Assembly (NCBI RefSeq): GCF_000024845.1
Contig: NC_013501.1
Span: 314,001-378,000 of the forward strand
Length of the DNA stretch: 64,000 nt
Source of the DNA: Rhodothermus marinus DSM 4252
Lineage (GTDB): Bacteria; Bacteroidota; Rhodothermia; Rhodothermales; Rhodothermaceae
Reading direction: 5' to 3'
Part shown: positions 59,909 through 64,000 of the stretch, one piece after another
Numbering within the stretch: the first letter of the stretch is position 1
Layout of the letters: each line of letters begins with the position of its first letter
The notes under the pieces: model-generated
Told to the model about the DNA's origin: nothing
The model's input: only the letters and a program-made list of their open reading frames with translations
Database searches by the model: none
Translations under genes and position numbers: made by a program

Positions 59909-60292
59909 ATGGTTCCCTATGCAGCGACAACCCGGGGAGTGACGGTCACCGTACGTCCGGTCTATCTGGATGATCCGTCCGACTTTTTCGAAAAGCGGTT
60001 CGTTTTCGCCTATTTCATCAGCATCGAGAACCACACGGACGAGCCGGTGCAGCTCCTGCGTCGCTACTGGCGCATCGAGGAAGCGGACGGCTCGGTTCGC
60101 GAGGTGGAAGGCGCCGGTGTGATCGGCCAGCAACCCGTCATCCGGCCCGGCCACGCGCACATCTACAGCAGCTACTGCATTCTCTCGTCGCTCAGCGGCA
60201 CGATGGAAGGCTACTACCTGATGCGCTCAGCCGACGGACGCCGCTTCCGGGTGACGATCCCTCGTTTCGATCTGCGCGTGGCGGCCAACTGA
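59909..60292 (+). CDS. apaG: ApaG family protein
   Basis: A 127-residue beta-sandwich protein. ApaG landmarks are VTVTVRPVYLDDPSDFFEKR, FAYFISIENHTDEPVQLLRR, YWRIEEADGSVREVEGAGVI and GTMEGYYLMRSADGRRFRV. The fold resembles fibronectin III. Functions proposed in other bacteria include Co/Mg resistance and an effect on diadenosine tetraphosphate, but the molecular role is not settled. It ends three bases before the convergent 86-residue gene. Confidence 0.93.
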   Translation: MVPYAATTRGVTVTVRPVYLDDPSDFFEKRFVFAYFISIENHTDEPVQLLRRYWRIEEADGSVREVEGAGVIGQQPVIRPGHAHIYSSYCILSSLSGTMEGYYLMRSADGRRFRVTIPRFDLRVAAN

Positions 60293-60295
60293 GCC

Positions 60296-60556
60296 TCAGA
60301 ACATCTTGACCTCGATGGTCAGCTCCGGCGTGACCAGCTCGATCACGCGGTTCTCGTCAGTCAGCCGATACTCCTGGATCTCCGGCGGTAGCAGCTCCCT
60401 CGGGGTGTGCATCCGGAAGAGCGTGTCGGCCACGACGAACCAGTCCTCCTGCGTCAGAAAGACCTCCGCCCGGCCGTTTTCGGCCACCATGGGCGCATAG
60501 GACAGCACGCGCTTCAGATGATTGATGCCCTGTTTCTGGTGAAGCGTCGGATCCAT
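60296..60556 (-). CDS. hypothetical protein, 86 residues
   Basis: A short acidic protein starting MDPTLHQKQGINHLKRVLSY and ending VTPELTIEVKMF. It has APMVAENGRAEVFLTQEDWF, LFRMHTPRELLPPEIQEYRL and no signal peptide or cysteine. Its codon use matches the neighbours. It lies convergent to apaG and divergent from thyA, with 81 bases to thyA. I do not recognise a family. Confidence 0.7.
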   Translation of the reverse strand: MDPTLHQKQGINHLKRVLSYAPMVAENGRAEVFLTQEDWFVVADTLFRMHTPRELLPPEIQEYRLTDENRVIELVTPELTIEVKMF

Positions 60557-60637
60557 ATTTCCTGTCGGCCCGGTTGTTCGTAGATTGTGGCAGTCCGCCC
60601 GAAGAACGAGAGCCACCCCACGACGTTCCGCCACACC

Positions 60638-61489
60638 ATGCGCCAGTATCACGAGTTTCTGCGCTACATCCTGGAACGCGGCACGCGCAGGGAAGACCGC
60701 ACGGGCACGGGTACGATCAGCGTGTTCGGCTACCAGATGCGTTTTGACCTGCAGGAAGGCTTCCCGCTGGTCACGACGAAGAAGATCCACATCAAGAGCG
60801 TCGTGCACGAGCTGCTCTGGTTCCTCCGGGGCGACACCAACCTGCGATACCTGCACGAGCACGGCGTGACGATCTGGGACGAGTGGGCCACCGAGGAAGG
60901 CGAGCTGGGACCGATCTACGGCAAGCAGTGGCGGCGGTGGCTGGCGCCTGACGGACGCGAGATCGACCAGATCGCCGAGGTGGTGCGCTCGATCCGGGAG
61001 CGCCCCTGGTCGCGGCGGCATGTGGTGAGCGCCTGGAACGTGGCCGACCTGCCCGACGAGCGCCTTTCACCGCAGGAGAACGTACGGCGGGGCCGGATGG
61101 CCCTGGCACCCTGTCACGTGCTGTTTCAGTTCTACGTGGCGGAGCGGCCCGAGTGGGAGCGCCCGCGGCTTTCCTGCCAGCTCTACCAGCGCTCGGCCGA
61201 TGCGTTTCTGGGCGTGCCTTTCAACATCGCCTCCTACAGCCTGCTCACGCACATGATTGCCCAGCAGACGGACCTGGACGTGGGCGAGTTTATCTGGACC
61301 GGGGGCGATTGTCACATTTACCTGAACCACCTGGAGCAGGTCGAGGAGCTGCTCTCCCGCGAGCCGTACCCGCTGCCGAAGCTGGTCATCAAAAGGCGCC
61401 CGCCGTCGATCTTCGACTATCGGTACGAGGATTTCGAATTCGTGAACTACCGGCATCATCCGCCGATCAAGGCACCCATTGCGGTGTGA
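60638..61489 (+). CDS. thyA: thymidylate synthase
   Basis: A 283-residue enzyme making dTMP from dUMP with methylene-tetrahydrofolate. It opens [20 protein letters not shown], with the phosphate-binding arginine in [23 protein letters not shown] follows, then [20 protein letters not shown]. The catalytic cysteine is in [33 protein letters not shown] and [11 protein letters not shown] complete the family. The ATG at 60638 fits E. coli ThyA; an earlier start would add 17 residues. folA follows 11 bases later. Confidence 0.97.
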   Translation: MRQYHEFLRYILERGTRREDRTGTGTISVFGYQMRFDLQEGFPLVTTKKIHIKSVVHELLWFLRGDTNLRYLHEHGVTIWDEWATEEGELGPIYGKQWRRWLAPDGREIDQIAEVVRSIRERPWSRRHVVSAWNVADLPDERLSPQENVRRGRMALAPCHVLFQFYVAERPEWERPRLSCQLYQRSADAFLGVPFNIASYSLLTHMIAQQTDLDVGEFIWTGGDCHIYLNHLEQVEELLSREPYPLPKLVIKRRPPSIFDYRYEDFEFVNYRHHPPIKAPIAV

Positions 61490-61500
61490 AGTATAGCCAA

Positions 61501-62034
61501 ATGAACCAGATAGCCTCCAGACGTCCGGAGATTGTGTTGATCGCGGCGCTGGCCGAGAAGAACCGGGTGATCGGGCGCGACGGCCGGCTTCCGTGGCATC
61601 TGCCGGAGGACCTGCGGCGCTTCAAGCGACTGACGATGGGGCACCCGCTGTTGATGGGCCGCAAGACGTTCGAGTCGCTCCTGGAGGAGTTCGGCGGGCC
61701 GCTACCCGGTCGGCGACACCTGGTGCTCTCGCGGAGTCGGACCTATCCGGGCATGGCGAACGTCGAGGTGTACCCGGACGTCGAGGCGGCGCTGAAGGCC
61801 GTGGGCGATGTGCCCGTGCTGTTCATTGCGGGCGGAGCCGAGGTGTATGCCCAGTTTCTACCCCGGGCCGATCGGCTGGAGCTGACGCTCGTCGAAGGCG
61901 ACTACGAGGGCGATACGTTCTTTCCTCCCTACGAGCATCTGATCGGCTCCGTCTTCGAGGAGGTGGCCGTCGAGCGGCATCCGGGCTTTCGGTTCGTCAC
62001 CTACCGGCGGCGTCCCGACGCGCCGAAGCCGTAA
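61501..62034 (+). CDS. folA: dihydrofolate reductase
   Basis: A 177-residue enzyme regenerating tetrahydrofolate used up by thymidylate synthase. It opens MNQIASRRPEIVLIAALAEK. NRVIGRDGRLPWHLPEDLRR carries the substrate-binding acid and Trp. GHPLLMGRKTFESL binds NADPH, and FIAGGAEVYAQFLPRADRLE is the second cofactor site. It sits 11 bases after thyA, so the pair is co-transcribed and acts as a cycle. Confidence 0.96.
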   Translation: MNQIASRRPEIVLIAALAEKNRVIGRDGRLPWHLPEDLRRFKRLTMGHPLLMGRKTFESLLEEFGGPLPGRRHLVLSRSRTYPGMANVEVYPDVEAALKAVGDVPVLFIAGGAEVYAQFLPRADRLELTLVEGDYEGDTFFPPYEHLIGSVFEEVAVERHPGFRFVTYRRRPDAPKP

Positions 62035-62143
62035 CGAATCGGGCACTTTTCCGGCAGGCCGGCTTCTTCTTCGCGGCAGGGCAAATCTCTGCAGGTGCTC
62101 CGGCGTTTTACTGACAAGTCATGCACTGACAGGCGCATAGGCC

Positions 62144-64000
62144 ATGGCGACGGAAGTGCTACCGGATCTGGGCACGCATTTTCACGAGCCGGTCTCCTGG
62201 CACGTCTGGGACGCGAAGTACCGCTATCGCGAAGGCAACGTCGTGCGCGATCAGACGATCGAGGACACCTGGCGTCGGGTGGCCCGGGCGCTGGCGGCCG
62301 CCGAACCGGAATCGGAGCGGGCGCGCTGGGCCGAGCGGTTCTATCAGGTGCTCTACGGGTTCAAATTTCTGCCGGGCGGGCGCATTCTGGCCGGCGCCGG
62401 CACGCGCCACCGCGTGACGCTTTTCAACTGCTTCGTGATGGGCATCATCGAAGACTCGCTCGACGGCATCTTCGACAGCCTCAAAGAGGGGGCGCTGACC
62501 ATGCAGCAGGGCGGGGGCGTGGGCTACGACTTTTCGACGCTGCGGCCGGCCGGGACGCGGGCGCGCACGACGGGTACGATCGCTTCGGGACCGGTCTCGT
62601 TCATGCACATCTGGGATGCCATGTGCGCCACGCTGCTCTCGACGGGCGCGCGGCGCGGCGCCATGATGGCCACGCTCCGGTGTGACCATCCCGACATCGA
62701 AACCTTCGTTACGGCCAAACATCGGCCCGGCGTGCTCACGCACTTCAACCTGTCGGTGCAGGTCTTCGACGAATTCATGGAGGCCGTGCGGCGCGACGCC
62801 GACTGGCCGCTGGTCTTTCCGGCCGCCGCGCTGGAGGACGAAGGCATGGGCGACGGGCCGATCGTTTACCGGCGCTGGACGGGCACCGACGGTCCCGTGC
62901 CCTGCCGCGTGCTCCGGGTGGTGAAAGCGCGGGCGCTCTGGGAGCAGATCCTGCGCGCCACCTACGACTACGCCGAGCCCGGCGTGCTTTTTATCGACAC
63001 GATCAACCGGATGAACAACCTCGCCTACCGTGAGCACATCACCGCGACGAACCCCTGTGGCGAGCAGCCGCTGCCGCCCTACGGGGCCTGCGACCTGGGT
63101 TCGATCAACCTGACGCGCTTCGTGCGGGCGCCCTTTACGCCCGAAGCCGATCTCGACTGGGAGGGGATCCGGGAGACCGTCGCCGTAGCCGTGCGCATGC
63201 TCGACAACGTGATCGACGTGTCGGGCTTTCCGCTGCCGGCCCAGGCCGAGCAGGCCCGCGGCACCCGGCGCATCGGGCTGGGCATCACCGGACTGGCCGA
63301 CGCGCTGATCATGCTGGGCCTGCACTATGCCTCGGAGGAGGCGCGCCAGCTGGCCGCCCGCGTCATGCAGACGATCTGCCACACGGCCTACCGGACGTCC
63401 ATTGCACTGGCCCGCGAAAAAGGCGTCTTCCCCTTCTTCGAGCGGGAGCGTTATCTGGAAAGCCCCTTCATTCAGGCGCTCCCCGAAGACATTCGCAAAG
63501 GCATCGCCACCTACGGGATCCGGAACAGCCACCTGCTTTCGATCGCGCCCACAGGGACGATCAGTCTGCTGGCCAACAATGTGTCGAGCGGCATCGAGCC
63601 CGTCTTTGCCTATCGCTACACGCGCTACATTCTGGGACTTGATGGCGAGCGGCGGGCCTACACGCTTACCGACTACGCCCTGCGGTTGTGGCAACGGCTG
63701 CACGGCGACAGCGAGATGCTTCCCGAGGCGTTCGTCGATGCCCAGCACCTGGACCCCTACGATCACCTGAAGATGCAGGCGGCCCTGCAGCCCTACGTGG
63801 ACGGGGCCATTTCAAAGACGGTGAACGTGCCGGCCGACACGCCCTTCAATGCCTTCCGCCAGCTCTACGACTGGGCCTATGATCACGGCCTGAAAGGATG
63901 CACCACGTACCGGCCCAGCCCGGTCCGGGGCGCCGTGCTGGAGGCGATCACCGCCGGCGTAGCCGAAAGCACGCACTGCTGCAGCATCGAGCGCGAGGCC
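62144..64000 (+). CDS. nrdJ: class II (adenosylcobalamin-dependent) ribonucleotide reductase, 3' end outside window
   Basis: The open frame starts MATEVLPDLGTHFHEPVSWH and is still open at base 64000 (619 codons seen). The reductase core is clear: LPGGRILAGAGT, FNCFVMGIIEDSLDGIFDSL, QQGGGVGYDFSTLRPAGT and TNPCGEQPLPPYGACDLGSI, with NxCxE active-site residues. NSHLLSIAPTGTISLLANNV is typical of NrdJ. There is no ATP-cone domain at the N-terminus. It makes dNDP or dNTP and fits the preceding thyA-folA block. Only 109 bases separate it from folA, too short for a full cobalamin riboswitch. Confidence 0.94.
   Translation, partial: MATEVLPDLGTHFHEPVSWHVWDAKYRYREGNVVRDQTIEDTWRRVARALAAAEPESERARWAERFYQVLYGFKFLPGGRILAGAGTRHRVTLFNCFVMGIIEDSLDGIFDSLKEGALTMQQGGGVGYDFSTLRPAGTRARTTGTIASGPVSFMHIWDAMCATLLSTGARRGAMMATLRCDHPDIETFVTAKHRPGVLTHFNLSVQVFDEFMEAVRRDADWPLVFPAAALEDEGMGDGPIVYRRWTGTDGPVPCRVLRVVKARALWEQILRATYDYAEPGVLFIDTINRMNNLAYREHITATNPCGEQPLPPYGACDLGSINLTRFVRAPFTPEADLDWEGIRETVAVAVRMLDNVIDVSGFPLPAQAEQARGTRRIGLGITGLADALIMLGLHYASEEARQLAARVMQTICHTAYRTSIALAREKGVFPFFERERYLESPFIQALPEDIRKGIATYGIRNSHLLSIAPTGTISLLANNVSSGIEPVFAYRYTRYILGLDGERRAYTLTDYALRLWQRLHGDSEMLPEAFVDAQHLDPYDHLKMQAALQPYVDGAISKTVNVPADTPFNAFRQLYDWAYDHGLKGCTTYRPSPVRGAVLEAITAGVAESTHCCSIEREA

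Noticed and set aside
62035-62143. Possible cobalamin riboswitch ahead of the B12-dependent reductase
   Set aside because: The gap is only 109 bases and no B12-box-like sequence is seen.
62159-63766. 535-residue open frame antisense to nrdJ
   Set aside because: Ribonucleotide reductase on the plus strand explains the region fully.

Overview
The window looks like a chromosomal segment of a thermophilic Rhodothermota/Bacteroidota-type bacterium, most likely Rhodothermus or a close relative. This is inferred from the high G+C coding sequence, two proteins ending in type IX secretion (Por) sorting domains, an Oar-like TonB-dependent receptor, a PKD-OmpA lipoprotein, and an ATP synthase operon that lacks atpD and atpC. 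No species assignment was computed. I see no prophage, insertion sequence, CRISPR array or rRNA operon.

Layout. 1-9.9 kb: the 3' end of an alpha-amylase family enzyme, a coiled-coil membrane protein, a GAF/SpoIIE phosphatase coupled to a YfcE-like phosphodiesterase, a probable outer-membrane protein, an UlaG-like hydrolase, a DUF433/DUF5615 toxin-antitoxin pair whose toxin is frameshifted, an OPT transporter and a LamG/Por-sorted protein. 10-20.4 kb: phosphofructokinase, two Rossmann proteins, two unknown helical proteins in front of a cyclophilin lipoprotein, lysS, an MFS transporter, queG, a PKD-OmpA lipoprotein and rpsT. 20.5-27.9 kb: an M23 peptidase and a bactofilin leading into atpZ-atpI-atpB-atpE-atpF-atpH-atpA-atpG.

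27.9-33.8 kb: tRNA-Ser(GCU), a large fusion of an endonuclease Q-like PHP nuclease to a UvrD-type helicase, and a queuosine cluster (queD-queC-queE, divergent from queF). The QueC here has lost all four zinc cysteines and the QueE has unusual cluster-cysteine spacing. 33.8-39.8 kb: a dynamin-like GTPase, rarA, a 350-base non-coding stretch with hairpins and repeats, ilvD and a DUF2459 protein. 40-44.7 kb: a lone 1184-residue Eco57I-type DNA methyltransferase of atypical composition, tRNA-Leu(GAG) and tRNA-Lys(UUU), then a DUF2726 nuclease-fold protein.

44.8-56.6 kb: cell-envelope and secreted functions (S9 peptidase, Por-sorted repeat protein, TonB receptor, M19 dipeptidase), then DJ-1/PfpI, DoxX, a radical SAM protein and a membrane protein. 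56.7-64 kb: a 2-oxoacid:ferredoxin oxidoreductase (beta and gamma-alpha subunits), apaG, an unknown small gene, and a deoxynucleotide block thyA-folA-nrdJ that runs off the window end.

The strongest candidate for an under-described system is the PHP (EndoQ-like)/UvrD fusion at 28161-31259, which would join lesion-specific incision and DNA unwinding in one chain.
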